A DNA stretch of 64,000 nucleotides from Planctomycetaceae bacterium (lineage in GTDB: Bacteria; Planctomycetota; Planctomycetia; Pirellulales; Thermoguttaceae): the NCBI GenBank assembly GCA_012719125.1, contig JAAYAY010000435.1:1-64000 (forward strand). The letters are read 5' to 3'. Both the position numbers and the translations under genes were made by a program. This document shows positions 26,808-35,963 of this stretch, piece after piece. Every line of letters begins with the position of its first letter. Within the stretch, counting starts at the first letter, position 1. The notes beneath the pieces were generated by a model. It was not told the origin of the DNA. It made no database searches and saw only the letters and a list, made by a program, of their open reading frames with translations.

Positions 26808-26887
26808 GTTTAACGCCCAGCCGAAGGCGCCGGCTGCAGAACCGTTCAGGCCTTTTTCAAGCCGGCGCCTTCGGCTGGGCATTAAAC
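26808..26887. repeat. Inverted repeat family A, copy 1 (28-bp arms)
   Basis: Arms 26808-26835 and 26860-26887 are reverse complements with one mismatch and a 24-base centre; the core is CAGCCGAAGGCGCCGGC. It sits between the TGS GTPase and PolX genes. A second copy with the same ends and core but a different centre is at 47016-47083. Confidence 0.85.
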
Positions 26888-26913
26888 AAGTTCACGTCGC
26901 ACAAAGGTGAACC

Positions 26914-28635
26914 GTGACGAACGCTGAAATAGCCGCACGACTGGAGCTGGTGGCCGATCTGTTGGAATTCCAGGGGGCCAACCCCTTTCGGATACGCGCT
27001 TATCGCAACGGAGCGAGGGCGATTCACGACCTGGCCGAACCGGTGGAATCGGTTCTGGCGGATCCCGAGCGTCACCTGACCGATATTCAGGGCATCGGCA
27101 AGGACCTGGCGCAGAAAGTCGCGGACCTCGTCGAGACCGGGAGGCTGGCGATTCTGGACGAGCTTCTCGAAGAGATTCCCGAGAGCGTTCTGGCAATACT
27201 TCGGGTACCCGGTTTGGGGCCCAAGAAGGCGGCCGCTCTGTTTCGGGAGCTGGGGATCCACACGCTCGACCAACTCCGGGTGGCCTGCGAGACGGGGCAG
27301 GTGCGGACCCTCAAGGGTTTCGCCGCCAAGACCGAAAAGGCGATCCTGGAGAACATCGACATCGCCAGCGAGGCCGACAAGCGGACCTATTGGGCGATTG
27401 CCGACGAGATCGTCCAGAAACTGCTGGCCCACTTCCGGGAATGCGAATCGGTCGAGCGGATCGAGGCAGCGGGGAGCTATCGCCGCGGCAAGGAGACCGT
27501 CGGCGACCTGGACTTCCTGGCGTTGGCCGACGATGCCACGGCGGTCATGGATCATTTCGCCGCTTTCCCGGGGATCGGCAAGACGCTATTGCGCGGCGAC
27601 ACGAAGATGTCGATTCGGCTCGAGGTGGGAATCCAAGTGGACCTTCGGGTGGTGCCCGCCGAATCGTTCGGGGCCGCCATGCAGTACTTCACCGGTTCCC
27701 AGGCGCACAACGTGGTGCTTCGCGGAATGGCCAAGGCTCGGGGGCTGAAGATCAACGAGTACGGCGTGTTCCGAGGCGACGAGCAGATTGCGGGCGACGA
27801 CGAAGCGGGTGTCTACGCCGCATTGGACCTTCCCTGTTTTCCACCGGAACTTCGCGAGGCCCGGCGCGAGTTCGACTGGGCCGCGGCAGGCGGACTGCCG
27901 GAACTGATCGAGTTGAAAGACCTGTGTGGCGACCTCCATTGCCACAGCACCTGGTCCGACGGAATGAACACCATCGAAGAGATGGCTGCGGCCGCCAAGG
28001 CCCTCGGCCATTCTTATCTGGCGATCACCGACCATTCCAAACGCGTCGCCATGGCCGGCGGGCTCGACGAGGATCAGTTGCTGCGCCAGTGGGAAGAGAT
28101 CGACCGTATCAACGAGACGCTCAAGGGTTTCCGGCTCCTGAAAGGAGTCGAGGTCGACATTCTGGAAGGGGGAGGATTGGACCTGGGCGACGACGTTCTG
28201 GCCCAGGGAGACTGGATTGTGGCAAGTGTCCATTACGGGCAGAACCAGTCGCGGGAGCGAATCACCCAGCGGGTCGTCGAGGCCCTGGAAAACCCGCACG
28301 TCTGCGCCCTCGGCCACCCCACCGGCCGGCTTCTCAATCGGCGGAAGCCCTACGAGATCGACATGGAGGCCGTATTCCGGGCTGCCGCCGACAACGGCAA
28401 GCTGCTGGAACTCAACGCCCACCCCAAGCGGCTCGACCTCGACGACCTGGCCTGTGCCTCGGCCAAGCACTATGGCGTTCCCGTTGTCATCTCCACCGAC
28501 GCGCATATTATTGAGGGGCTGTCGGCACTCCGCTACGGCGTCCTCCAGGCCCGCCGCGGCGGACTGACCAAAGACGACGTGGCGAATACCCGGACGTGGC
28601 CCCAACTCAAGAAGATGATTGGCGGCAAAAGGTGA
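26914..28635 (+). CDS. polX: DNA polymerase/3'-5' exonuclease PolX
   Basis: A 573-residue family X polymerase with a PHP domain, used in gap filling and base-excision repair. It starts at a GTG with AAGGTG 5 bases upstream. Residues 1-90 form the 8-kDa-like domain ([24 protein letters not shown]), with helix-hairpin-helix segments at [10 protein letters not shown] and PGLGPKKA. The polymerase active site is [16 protein letters not shown] with the two Asp, and the third Asp lies in IQVDLRVV. The PHP domain begins [13 protein letters not shown] and includes AITDHSKR, the metal-binding His and Asp residues of the exonuclease. Length matches bacterial PolX. The TGA stop lies inside a 31-bp palindrome. 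Confidence 0.95.
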   Translation: MTNAEIAARLELVADLLEFQGANPFRIRAYRNGARAIHDLAEPVESVLADPERHLTDIQGIGKDLAQKVADLVETGRLAILDELLEEIPESVLAILRVPGLGPKKAAALFRELGIHTLDQLRVACETGQVRTLKGFAAKTEKAILENIDIASEADKRTYWAIADEIVQKLLAHFRECESVERIEAAGSYRRGKETVGDLDFLALADDATAVMDHFAAFPGIGKTLLRGDTKMSIRLEVGIQVDLRVVPAESFGAAMQYFTGSQAHNVVLRGMAKARGLKINEYGVFRGDEQIAGDDEAGVYAALDLPCFPPELREARREFDWAAAGGLPELIELKDLCGDLHCHSTWSDGMNTIEEMAAAAKALGHSYLAITDHSKRVAMAGGLDEDQLLRQWEEIDRINETLKGFRLLKGVEVDILEGGGLDLGDDVLAQGDWIVASVHYGQNQSRERITQRVVEALENPHVCALGHPTGRLLNRRKPYEIDMEAVFRAAADNGKLLELNAHPKRLDLDDLACASAKHYGVPVVISTDAHIIEGLSALRYGVLQARRGGLTKDDVANTRTWPQLKKMIGGKR

Positions 28636-28652
28636 CAGTCACCTTTTGCCGC
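28622..28652. repeat. 31-bp palindrome covering the PolX stop codon
   Basis: GCGGCAAAAGGTGAC at 28622-28636 and its reverse complement at 28638-28652 are perfect 15-base arms around a single A. The PolX TGA (28633-28635) is part of the left arm, so the last codons GGKR belong to the palindrome. It may be a REP-like insert or a transcript hairpin between polX and sucC. Confidence 0.8.
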
Positions 28653-28678
28653 GGCGTATCGAATCGCGGGGAAGCTGC

Positions 28679-29866
28679 ATGAAGATCCACGAGTACCAGG
28701 CGAAGAAGATCTTCCAGGATTTCGGCGTCGAGGTTCCCCGAGGGATTGTCGCCGACACGCCCCAGTCGGCGGCCAATGCCTATTCCGAACTGGGTGGTTC
28801 CGTGGCCGTGGTCAAGGCCCAGATCCATGCCGGCGGGCGCGGCAAAGGCACGATCAAGGAGCACCCGGATCAACACGGCGTCGAGCTCGTGCGTTCCACA
28901 CAGGAGACGGCTGACGTGGCCGGGCGGTTGCTCGGACATACGCTGGTCACCGTCCAGACCGGACCGGAGGGCCAGGTGGTTCGGCGGGTCCTCGTCGAAG
29001 AGGGGTGCGATATTGCGAGGGAACTGTACCTCGGGATCGTCGTCGATCGTGCGGCCGCGCGGCCCGTGCTGATGGCTTCGAGCCAGGGCGGCATGGACAT
29101 CGAAAAAGTGGCGGCCGAGACTCCCCATCTGATCTTCCACAAGGCCTTCGATCCCAGCGTCGGGTTGATGCCCTACCAGGCCCGCAAGCTCGCCCAGAAG
29201 CTGGAACTTGCCGGCACCAGCGTGCGTGCGGCCGATCGCTTCATGCGTGCCCTTTGCCGGGTCTTCGTCGATAACGACTGCAGCCTCGTCGAGATCAATC
29301 CGCTGGTTGTCACGGGCGGCGGCGAGTTGCTGGCGCTCGACGCCAAGATGAACTTCGACGACAACGCTCTGTTCCGCCACGGCGAGTTCGCTGCCTTGCG
29401 TGATCTCTCGGAAGAGGAACCGGCGGAAGTGCGAGCGGGAGAAGAGGGCCTCAGTTACGTCAAACTCGACGGCAATATCGGCTGCCTGGTCAACGGGGCC
29501 GGCCTTGCCATGAGCACCATGGACCTGATCAAGCTGCACGGCGGCGAGCCGGCCAACTTTCTGGACGTCGGCGGCGGGGCGAACGTCCACCAGGTCACCG
29601 AGGCGTTTCGCATCCTGCTGGCCGACGGCAACGTCAAGGCGGTGTTGGTCAACATTTTCGGCGGCATCATGCGCTGCACGACGATCGCCGAAGCGATCCT
29701 GGCCGCCTACAAGTCGGTCGGTTTCAACGTTCCGCTCGTCGTCCGCCTCGAAGGCACTGAGGTCCAGGAGGGGCGCAGGATTCTGGCCGAAAGCGGCGTC
29801 AATATCATCGGCGCCGAAGGTCTCACCGATGCAGCCAAGAAAGTGGTTGCCGCTGCAACGGCCTAG
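28679..29866 (+). CDS. sucC: Succinate-CoA ligase (ADP-forming) subunit beta
   Basis: A 395-residue beta subunit of succinyl-CoA synthetase, which makes succinate and ATP or GTP from succinyl-CoA in the TCA cycle. The ATG at 28679 opens the canonical [21 protein letters not shown]; the open frame before it belongs to the palindrome. [12 protein letters not shown] is the ATP-grasp loop, [29 protein letters not shown] is the conserved metal-binding region, and [14 protein letters not shown] and [16 protein letters not shown] close the CoA-ligase domain. The alpha subunit follows after 171 bases, unusually far for this pair, because a repeat fills the gap. Confidence 0.95.
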   Translation: MKIHEYQAKKIFQDFGVEVPRGIVADTPQSAANAYSELGGSVAVVKAQIHAGGRGKGTIKEHPDQHGVELVRSTQETADVAGRLLGHTLVTVQTGPEGQVVRRVLVEEGCDIARELYLGIVVDRAAARPVLMASSQGGMDIEKVAAETPHLIFHKAFDPSVGLMPYQARKLAQKLELAGTSVRAADRFMRALCRVFVDNDCSLVEINPLVVTGGGELLALDAKMNFDDNALFRHGEFAALRDLSEEEPAEVRAGEEGLSYVKLDGNIGCLVNGAGLAMSTMDLIKLHGGEPANFLDVGGGANVHQVTEAFRILLADGNVKAVLVNIFGGIMRCTTIAEAILAAYKSVGFNVPLVVRLEGTEVQEGRRILAESGVNIIGAEGLTDAAKKVVAAATA

Positions 29867-29874
29867 TCGCCGAC

Positions 29875-30012
29875 AAATCCGAAATACGAATCTCGAAATA
29901 CGAAACAAATCCAAATAATCCAAATCCCAAGAATCGAGACTACGAATCATGCCTGTTTGAAACATTGGAACTTCGTGTTTTGAGTTTGTTTCGAGTTTTG
30001 ATATTCGGATTT
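29875..30012. repeat. AT-rich imperfect inverted repeat between sucC and sucD
   Basis: The block begins AAATCCGA (29875-29882) and ends TCGGATTT (30005-30012). Further in, the arms share imperfect CTCGAAA and ACGAA-type segments in opposite orientation. It is far richer in A and T than either neighbour. It looks like a dispersed non-coding element that has separated two genes normally adjacent. Confidence 0.65.
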
Positions 30013-30037
30013 CGTGCTTCTTCCGCTGGACTCTGCT

Positions 30038-30913
30038 ATGAGCATTCTCGTCGACAAAGACACCCGGGTCCTGTGCCAGGGCATCACCGGCAACGCGGGC
30101 CATTTTCACACGAAGCACTGCCTCGAATACGGCACGAAGATTGTGGGCGGGGTAACGCCCGGCAAAGGCGGCAGCGAAGTCGAAGGCGTGCCTGTCTTCG
30201 ATACGGTTTGCGAGGCTGTCGAGAAGACTGGCGCCGACGCCACCATGATCTTCGTTCCGCCGGCCTTCACGGCCGACGCGATTCTGGAAGCGGCCGACGC
30301 GGGCATCCGCACGGTCGTGGCCATCACCGAGGGCGTCCCCGTCCTCGACATGGTCCGCGTGGCCGACGTCCTCGCCCGTAGCAGCTCGCGTCTGATCGGC
30401 CCCAACTGCCCAGGAGTGATTACTCCCGAGGCCTGCAAGATCGGGATCATGCCCGGCTACATTCACAAGAGCGGTCCGATCGGGGTCATCAGCCGTTCGG
30501 GTACTCTGACTTACGAAGCCGTCTGGCAATTGACCAGCCTCGGACTGGGGCAGTCGACGTGCGTCGGGCTGGGCGGCGACCCGATCGTGGGCAGTTCCTT
30601 CATCGATCTGCTCGAACTGTTCGAGAACGACCCGGCGACCGAGGGCGTGCTCATGATGGGCGAGATCGGCGGCACGGCCGAGGAGGAAGCCGCAGCGTAT
30701 ATCTCGCAACATTTCAGCAAGCCCGTGGCGGCCTTCATCGCCGGCCGCACCGCCCCACCGGGCAAACGCATGGGGCACGCCGGGGCGATCATCTCCGGCG
30801 GAAAAGGAACGGCGGCCGACAAGGTGGCAGCCTTGGAGGCGGCGGGGATTGTGGTCGCCGAGAGTCCGGCGGACATGGGGGCGGCGATGCAGAGGGCCAT
30901 GGGACGCCAATAG
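30038..30913 (+). CDS. sucD: Succinate-CoA ligase subunit alpha
   Basis: A 291-residue alpha subunit that binds CoA and carries the phosphorylated His. [44 protein letters not shown] is the usual N-terminus and fixes the ATG at 30038. [24 protein letters not shown] and [26 protein letters not shown] follow in order. The active-site His lies in [17 protein letters not shown]. It partners the beta subunit encoded just upstream. The end of the gene is followed by 170 bases without a gene before a toxin-antitoxin pair. Confidence 0.95.
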   Translation: MSILVDKDTRVLCQGITGNAGHFHTKHCLEYGTKIVGGVTPGKGGSEVEGVPVFDTVCEAVEKTGADATMIFVPPAFTADAILEAADAGIRTVVAITEGVPVLDMVRVADVLARSSSRLIGPNCPGVITPEACKIGIMPGYIHKSGPIGVISRSGTLTYEAVWQLTSLGLGQSTCVGLGGDPIVGSSFIDLLELFENDPATEGVLMMGEIGGTAEEEAAAYISQHFSKPVAAFIAGRTAPPGKRMGHAGAIISGGKGTAADKVAALEAAGIVVAESPADMGAAMQRAMGRQ

Positions 30914-31085
30914 CTGGCCCAATTGCCCCGCTCGCTCTGGCATCGCAGATGGCGCAAAACGTCTGTCCACAGCCACTTGCGGCACTCTCCCGACGGCGAA
31001 TCAAGCTTGCACGCGCGGACTGCCGAGGTGTATCATCAGGGGAGTAATGGCTTCCGACGGCTGAAAGGAAAAATGGGGATCTGTC

Positions 31086-31292
31086 ATGTCTACCAAGGAA
31101 ACAGTCGAGGAACGTCTGGCTGCTCTTGAGCGCGAAGTGCACTATCTTCGTAAACGCATCGAGAGCAATCAGCGGTCGAATGATTGGCGTTCCCGGCCGC
31201 GCAGTACTCTGAAGGACATGCCCGAATTCGACGAGGTTCTGCGACTTGGCAGGGAGATAAGGCAGTCTGACCAAGACAAGCCACAAGGATGA
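31086..31292 (+). CDS. Putative antitoxin of a VapBC-type pair
   Basis: A 68-residue charged protein with a heptad-like coiled coil in its first half (VEERLAALEREVHYLRKRIE) and a tail that ends DMPEFDEVLRLGREIRQ, the kind of C-terminal helix that antitoxins lay across a PIN toxin. It lacks a clear DNA-binding fold, so the family is not identified. GTG of the toxin gene lies 7 bases after its stop, the usual spacing of such pairs. The antitoxin role is inferred from the toxin next to it. Confidence 0.65.
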   Translation: MSTKETVEERLAALEREVHYLRKRIESNQRSNDWRSRPRSTLKDMPEFDEVLRLGREIRQSDQDKPQG

Positions 31293-31299
31293 TCGCTTC

Positions 31300-31737
31300 G
31301 TGTATCTCTTGGACACTGATCATTTTGGCATTCTGCAGCGAGAAACACAGCCCGAATTTCGGCATCTCATGTCGCGAATGACCGATTTCGAGCCGTCCGA
31401 TTTCTTCGTCAGCATTGTCAGTTTTCACGAGCAGACTGCGGGCTGGTACACCTACCTCAATCGAGCCAAGAACACCGCAGGCGTCGCCAGAGCGTATGCG
31501 ATGTTTGAAGGAATCCTTGCAGATTTCACCAGCTACCAGGTTCTTGGATTTGGAATCGATGCGGCAGAAGCATTTGACGAGTGGCGTGAGTCGGGGATTC
31601 GCGTGGGAACGATGGACCTGCGAATTGCGGCTATTGCCCGAGCCAACATGCTTACGGTCCTGACGCGAAACGGCCGCGATTTCAAGCGGATTCCCGGCAT
31701 TAGCGTTGAGGATTGGACGATCGTAGATGAAGATTGA
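31300..31737 (+). CDS. PIN domain toxin, VapC-like
   Basis: A 145-residue PIN-domain ribonuclease, probably cutting tRNA or rRNA when freed from its antitoxin. It starts at a GTG. YLLDTDHF supplies the first Asp, SFHEQTAGW the Glu, GTMDLRIAAIAR the central Asp, and LTRNGRDFKRIPGI the last acidic position, which is the order of VapC proteins. The small gene 7 bases upstream is the likely antitoxin. The pair lies between sucD and a DUF362 gene and is the only intact toxin-antitoxin module in view. Confidence 0.85.
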   Translation: MYLLDTDHFGILQRETQPEFRHLMSRMTDFEPSDFFVSIVSFHEQTAGWYTYLNRAKNTAGVARAYAMFEGILADFTSYQVLGFGIDAAEAFDEWRESGIRVGTMDLRIAAIARANMLTVLTRNGRDFKRIPGISVEDWTIVDED

Positions 31738-31801
31738 GAGCGTCTGGCTGTCCTTCACTCAGGCCGGGCGTCCATTCGAAGTATGAACACCTGTGGGTAG
31801 C

Positions 31802-32938
31802 ATGACCACTGTCTTCCTCGAACGCTGCGAGCACTACGACAACGTGAAGACTGTGTTGGCACCGATCTGGGAGAAGATCGGGGCCGCCGATCTGGTCGCT
31901 GGCAAGAAAGTCCTGCTGAAGGTCAACCTCACCAAGGGCGGGCCGCCGGATCTGGCGGTCGCGACGCACCCGGCGTTTACGGCTGCACTAGCGGAGTTAG
32001 TGCGGGAGTCCGGGGGTGAGCCCTACGTGGGCGATTCGTGCAGCATCTACGGATTCACCCGGGAGACGATCGAACTGGCCGGCTACGGGGAGATGTCGCG
32101 GCAGACTGGCGTGCCCTGCGTGCCGCTCGATTCGGGCAAGGTCCACCCGGTGAAGATCGGCGGCGCGCACCTTCGAGACACTTATCTGAGTGAGTACGTT
32201 CTCGACGCCGACGTGATCATCTCGGTACCGAAGCTCAAACCCCACGATTACGTGGAGTTCACCGGCGCCCTGAAGAACGTGGTGGGGATGTTACCCGGCG
32301 CGATCAAGCCGTATCTCCATTACAAGTATTCGCGGTGGGAAGACTTTCTCCATGTGGTTCTGGATCTCTTCGCCCATGTCAGGCCGGCCCTGGCCTTCGT
32401 CGACGGGATTCTGGCCATGGAAGGGCAAGGGCCGACCAACGGTACTCCCAGGCAGGTGGGCCTGGTGGCGGCATCGCGGGACCCGGTGGCAGTGGACGCG
32501 GTTCTGGCGGATCTGGTAGGGCTGCCCGTAGTGCGCCTGCTGACGCTGGCCGGCCAGCGCGGCCTGGGCGAGTCGGACCTCGAGAAGATCGAGGTGGTCG
32601 GCCCGCCAGTGGACGACGTGCGAGTCAAGATCCAACCGGCGAACCCGACGAAGGCCAAGATCGGGCTCCTGGGCAAGCTCAAGTATGGTGTGCGCTACTA
32701 TGGCGTGCGACCCGTACTGAACACGGAATCGAAGGACGCCCTGCGTGAACTAGCAAGACTCTGTCCGGTGGACGCCATCGACCTGACGGGCAGGCCCCGC
32801 ATTCGCCGCAACTGCGTGCGATGCATGACGTGTATCGAGAGTTGCGACAACGGCGCCGTCACGCCTAAAGTTCCGCGGGTTCTCCACAGTACCTACCGTA
32901 GGAAGTCGCCAGGCTACGATCTGTCGAAGATGAGGTGA
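31802..32938 (+). CDS. DUF362 domain protein with ferredoxin-like Fe-S site
   Basis: A 378-residue protein of the DUF362 family. The N-terminal 260 residues show family blocks LLKVNLTKGG, SVPKLKPHDYVEFTGALKNVVGMLPG and DGILAMEGQGPTNGTPRQVGLV. The C-terminus has Cys residues in LCPVDAIDL and in NCVRCMTCIESCDNGAV, which is the spacing of a 4Fe-4S ferredoxin motif (C-x2-C-x2-C-x3-C, plus a distant CP). The role is unknown; members are thought to be redox proteins. The ATG at 31802 is preferred to a GTG three codons upstream. It follows the PIN toxin by 64 bases and is probably an independent unit. Confidence 0.85.
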   Translation: MTTVFLERCEHYDNVKTVLAPIWEKIGAADLVAGKKVLLKVNLTKGGPPDLAVATHPAFTAALAELVRESGGEPYVGDSCSIYGFTRETIELAGYGEMSRQTGVPCVPLDSGKVHPVKIGGAHLRDTYLSEYVLDADVIISVPKLKPHDYVEFTGALKNVVGMLPGAIKPYLHYKYSRWEDFLHVVLDLFAHVRPALAFVDGILAMEGQGPTNGTPRQVGLVAASRDPVAVDAVLADLVGLPVVRLLTLAGQRGLGESDLEKIEVVGPPVDDVRVKIQPANPTKAKIGLLGKLKYGVRYYGVRPVLNTESKDALRELARLCPVDAIDLTGRPRIRRNCVRCMTCIESCDNGAVTPKVPRVLHSTYRRKSPGYDLSKMR

Positions 32939-32968
32939 AAGGCATCTTTTCTGCGAGGCACATCGATC

Positions 32969-33316
32969 ATGGGATTGTGCGAAGCGGTAAGAGAGATTGC
33001 TGAGGCAATATCCGCCTCAAAGGGAATCACCACGTCTGGGGAACGTTTGGTCGTCGAGCTGTTTCGCCTGATGCCGCTGTACCGTGACATCGGTAATTTG
33101 AACGCTTGGGAGACTGCCCTCCAGGACGTGTTCGCAGAGGCAGACGACCAGTCGGATGTCGGTTACCTGTTAGAGCGGGTGTTTGCGTTTGGACGCTACA
33201 ACATGTACGCTGCCTTCGACGTGGACGGTACGGAAAGAGCACTAGGTGCCCTCCGCAGTATGCTCAGCGAGAACGGGATTCCACTGCCCTCAGCGACACG
33301 GCTTACGTCGTGGTAG
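32969..33316 (+). CDS. Small hypothetical protein
   Basis: A 115-residue helical protein with no signal peptide and no motif I recognise. ATG at 32969 lies 30 bases after the DUF362 stop, with GCGAGG 15 bases before it as a weak ribosome site. Residues ETALQDVFAEADDQSDVGYLLERVF suggest an acidic helical fold. It may be carried in an operon with the Fe-S protein or be an independent accessory gene. It could also be spurious, though its codon use looks coding. Confidence 0.45.
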   Translation: MGLCEAVREIAEAISASKGITTSGERLVVELFRLMPLYRDIGNLNAWETALQDVFAEADDQSDVGYLLERVFAFGRYNMYAAFDVDGTERALGALRSMLSENGIPLPSATRLTSW

Positions 33317-33371
33317 TCGTTGACAGGCAGAACTACACGACCATTTGCCGCATTCGTCCGGAGAATCACAG

Positions 33372-34511
33372 GTGAAACCGAAACGAAGTAATCGCCACGT
33401 CGGGGCTGGACTGATATCGCTGGTCGTTGTTGCCGTGCAGATGTTGCCGGCTGGGGCGGCCGAGAGCACCGATTGGTTCCATGAGGCCGGTTGGGGCGTC
33501 ATGACTCACTACCTGGGCGCCCCGCCCAGTTCGTCGGGGGGCAAGGAGTTGACCGCCGAGATGTGGAACCGGCAGGTCGATGCCTTCGACGCCGAGGGCC
33601 TGGCCGAGCAGATCGCGTCGAGCGGAGCGAAGTACCTGCTCTTCACGATCGGCCAGAATTCGGGACATCACTGCGCTCCGAACGCGACCTACGACCAGTT
33701 CGTGGGGATCACGCCCAGCAAGTGTTCCCGCCGGGACCTGGTGGCCGATCTGGCCGGAGAACTCAAGAAGCGGAACATCCGTTTGCTCGTCTATTTGCCG
33801 AGCGGGGCCCCGGCGGCCGACGTCGAGGCGCGCGAGAAGCTTGGCTGGCGGTGGGGCCGACCGGGCGGATGGCAACTACCCGGCGAGCCGGTTGGCGGCC
33901 GGTTGGTCGAGTTTCAACGGAAATGGGAGGCCGTCATCCGCGAGTGGTCGTTGCGGTGGAAGGACGACGTATCGGGCTGGTGGATCGACGGCTGCTACTT
34001 CGCCGACGAGATGTACCGGTTCGACGATGAACCGAACTTCGCCAGCTTCGCGGCCGCCCTGAGAGCGGGGAATCCTGAGGCGATCGTGGCCTTCAACCCG
34101 GGCGTTCGTGTGCCGGTCGTGGTGCATACAAAGTACGAAGACTACACGGCCGGCGAAGTCAACCTCGCGCAGCTTCCCGAGGCCGTGGAGACTCTCCCCG
34201 GCCGGTGGTTGGAGCGTGACGGGACGAAAGTCCAGGCCCAGATCCTGACCTTCCTGGGCGAATCCTGGTGCAGGGGAGAACGTCCCCAGTGGCCTGATGG
34301 GAAGGTCGCCGACCTTGTTCGTCAGATCAAGGCGAAGGGGGCCGTGGTGACTTTCGACGTGCCCATCCAGAAGAACGGGCTGATTCCTGAGCCATTCGTC
34401 TCACAGCTTCGCGCGATTGCCGGAGCGGGCCTTGATTCGTACCCAAAGTTGGGAAGGCGATGGCAAAGTGGTTCAGGTGTGGCGGGAGTGGGAACCGCTG
34501 ACGAACGCTAA
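33372..34511 (+). CDS. GH29-like (alpha-L-fucosidase-like) secreted protein
   Basis: A 379-residue exported protein. I take the GTG at 33372 as start because it is followed by a signal peptide (KPKRSNRHVGAGLISLVVVAVQMLPAGAA); a TTG nine codons earlier adds nothing. WFHEAGWGVMTHYL resembles the GH29 opening, in which the His lines the fucose pocket, and GWWIDGCYFADEM occupies the place of the GH29 nucleophile strand. The sequence is shorter than true fucosidases (usually above 420 residues plus a beta-sandwich) and lacks a clear C-terminal domain, so activity on fucose is not certain. The final 20 residues (GRRWQSGSG) look unstructured. The WGR gene converges on it 93 bases downstream. Confidence 0.7.
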   Translation: MKPKRSNRHVGAGLISLVVVAVQMLPAGAAESTDWFHEAGWGVMTHYLGAPPSSSGGKELTAEMWNRQVDAFDAEGLAEQIASSGAKYLLFTIGQNSGHHCAPNATYDQFVGITPSKCSRRDLVADLAGELKKRNIRLLVYLPSGAPAADVEAREKLGWRWGRPGGWQLPGEPVGGRLVEFQRKWEAVIREWSLRWKDDVSGWWIDGCYFADEMYRFDDEPNFASFAAALRAGNPEAIVAFNPGVRVPVVVHTKYEDYTAGEVNLAQLPEAVETLPGRWLERDGTKVQAQILTFLGESWCRGERPQWPDGKVADLVRQIKAKGAVVTFDVPIQKNGLIPEPFVSQLRAIAGAGLDSYPKLGRRWQSGSGVAGVGTADER

Positions 34512-34604
34512 TAGACGCCGATGAGTCGGTACGGTCGACCAGGGGCGCCGTCGCAAGTGCGGCGATCTCCAGAACAAGGGGATTCGCGAGAGATTGACGG
34601 TGGA

Positions 34605-35726
34605 TCAATCGACGTCGATAAGGCCGTCCTTGAGTGTGCCACGAACGTCAATGCCGTGATCGCCGAAGAGTCTCTCGCTCCATCCGCCCATCGTGTAGAC
34701 GAGTTCTCCATCGTCCAGGTGGAACGTCAAGAGACAAGGATCGCCCAGCAACTGGAGGAACTTCTTGGTGGTCAGCGGTTCGTCATCTTCGGAATACCAC
34801 CATTCCTGACATTGATCGTACATCTTCTCCAGCACAAGTGACCGGAACTCTTTGAACCACTTGACTCGCGCCCGCCAGAGTGGTTTGGCAAGTGTGACCA
34901 TGGTCTTTGCCTCTTCCATGGATTCCGTATCGAACCACAGACCGATCTCTTGACCGCGATGTGATACTATTCCATCGAAATGGCAGACCTCTTGATCGTA
35001 ACGCACCCTGCCGAATACACGGTCGTGAAACTCAACGGGCTGACTCAATTCTGCTTTGACGGCCAACAGATCACTGTCCCGGCTCTCACCGAGAAACCTG
35101 GTCAATTCAAGCCTAATGACCTTCCATCCTCCCCATCCCCCAGGCCCCCCACGTCCCCCGCGTCTTCTTTCAACGAGTTGTGCCTTGAACCTCACGACCA
35201 TCCAACCCCTGAATTGTCTCCTCAACCTCGACAGTTTCTGGTCATCGACCTTTGGAACCGCCACAAGCAGGTTCTCACGGATCAGGGGGCCACCTTCAAC
35301 CTTCCACGCGACCAGGCTGGCAGTGAACGTCCACAGTTTCTCACGGCCGCTTTTAGCTCCCCCGCCACTTCCTGAGGGGTCGACCAGGGCGATAAAGGTG
35401 AGCGTTTCGTTCTTGGGAATAGATGCCACCGACGTGATGTTCTGGGCGGCCGACGAGTCCTTGGGCCTGCTTGATTTGGAGACCGTTCGTTTCGGTGGCT
35501 TTGTCTTCGGAGGATGAGCCACCTCCCGATAACCCTTTCTTGTCTTCTCGGCGATCAAGGCTTCAGCGGCCTTCTTGGCCGCGTCGGACGACGCGTAGTC
35601 TTTATTGATCGTCTGGCCGTTGGCACCGATCCGCCCGAAGCGGACGGTGGTTCGCCGGCCACGTTGGTTGATTTGCCAGAACTTGGCCGCTTTTCCCTTG
35701 GTGAACTCAAATCGTCGTGTTGGCAT
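34605..35726 (-). CDS. WGR domain plus DUF2262-like protein
   Basis: A 373-residue protein. Residues 1-75 form a WGR domain (KFWQINQRGRRTTVRFGRIGANGQ), named for the Trp-Gly-Arg pattern found in PARPs and in bacterial regulators, often a nucleic-acid or protein binding module. A Lys/Pro/Ser linker follows. The middle (FIALVDPSG...FTASLVAWKVEGGPL) has no assignment. The last 140 residues, with FGRVRYDQEVCHFDGIV, WFKEFRSLVLEKMYDQCQEWW and GGWSERLFGDHGIDVRGTLKDG, resemble DUF2262. I have not seen this pairing described. It is flanked by convergent genes and looks like an accessory gene. Confidence 0.6.
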   Translation of the reverse strand: MPTRRFEFTKGKAAKFWQINQRGRRTTVRFGRIGANGQTINKDYASSDAAKKAAEALIAEKTRKGYREVAHPPKTKPPKRTVSKSSRPKDSSAAQNITSVASIPKNETLTFIALVDPSGSGGGAKSGREKLWTFTASLVAWKVEGGPLIRENLLVAVPKVDDQKLSRLRRQFRGWMVVRFKAQLVERRRGGRGGPGGWGGWKVIRLELTRFLGESRDSDLLAVKAELSQPVEFHDRVFGRVRYDQEVCHFDGIVSHRGQEIGLWFDTESMEEAKTMVTLAKPLWRARVKWFKEFRSLVLEKMYDQCQEWWYSEDDEPLTTKKFLQLLGDPCLLTFHLDDGELVYTMGGWSERLFGDHGIDVRGTLKDGLIDVD

Positions 35727-35963
35727 GATGGGTACCCAGTTGACGGTTCAGAGAAGTTAGCGACCACTATTTGAGAGATTGCTACCGGTTGTGTCAACCA
35801 TTCTTGAACGGCGAGCGGCTGATTCAAGAAGCTGGGATTGATTGGCGTCGACTACTTCATGAAAGACGTCACCGCCGGACGTGGATATTTGACGCCCGAC
35901 CTTCACGCGACTAGAATCGCCGCGGTCGGGGCAACTATGGGAAAGCATCAAAGAGGATGAGTC

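Noticed and set aside
28607-30985. A 792-residue minus-strand frame opposite sucC and sucD
   Set aside because: It runs through both genes and the non-coding repeat between them and has no domain.
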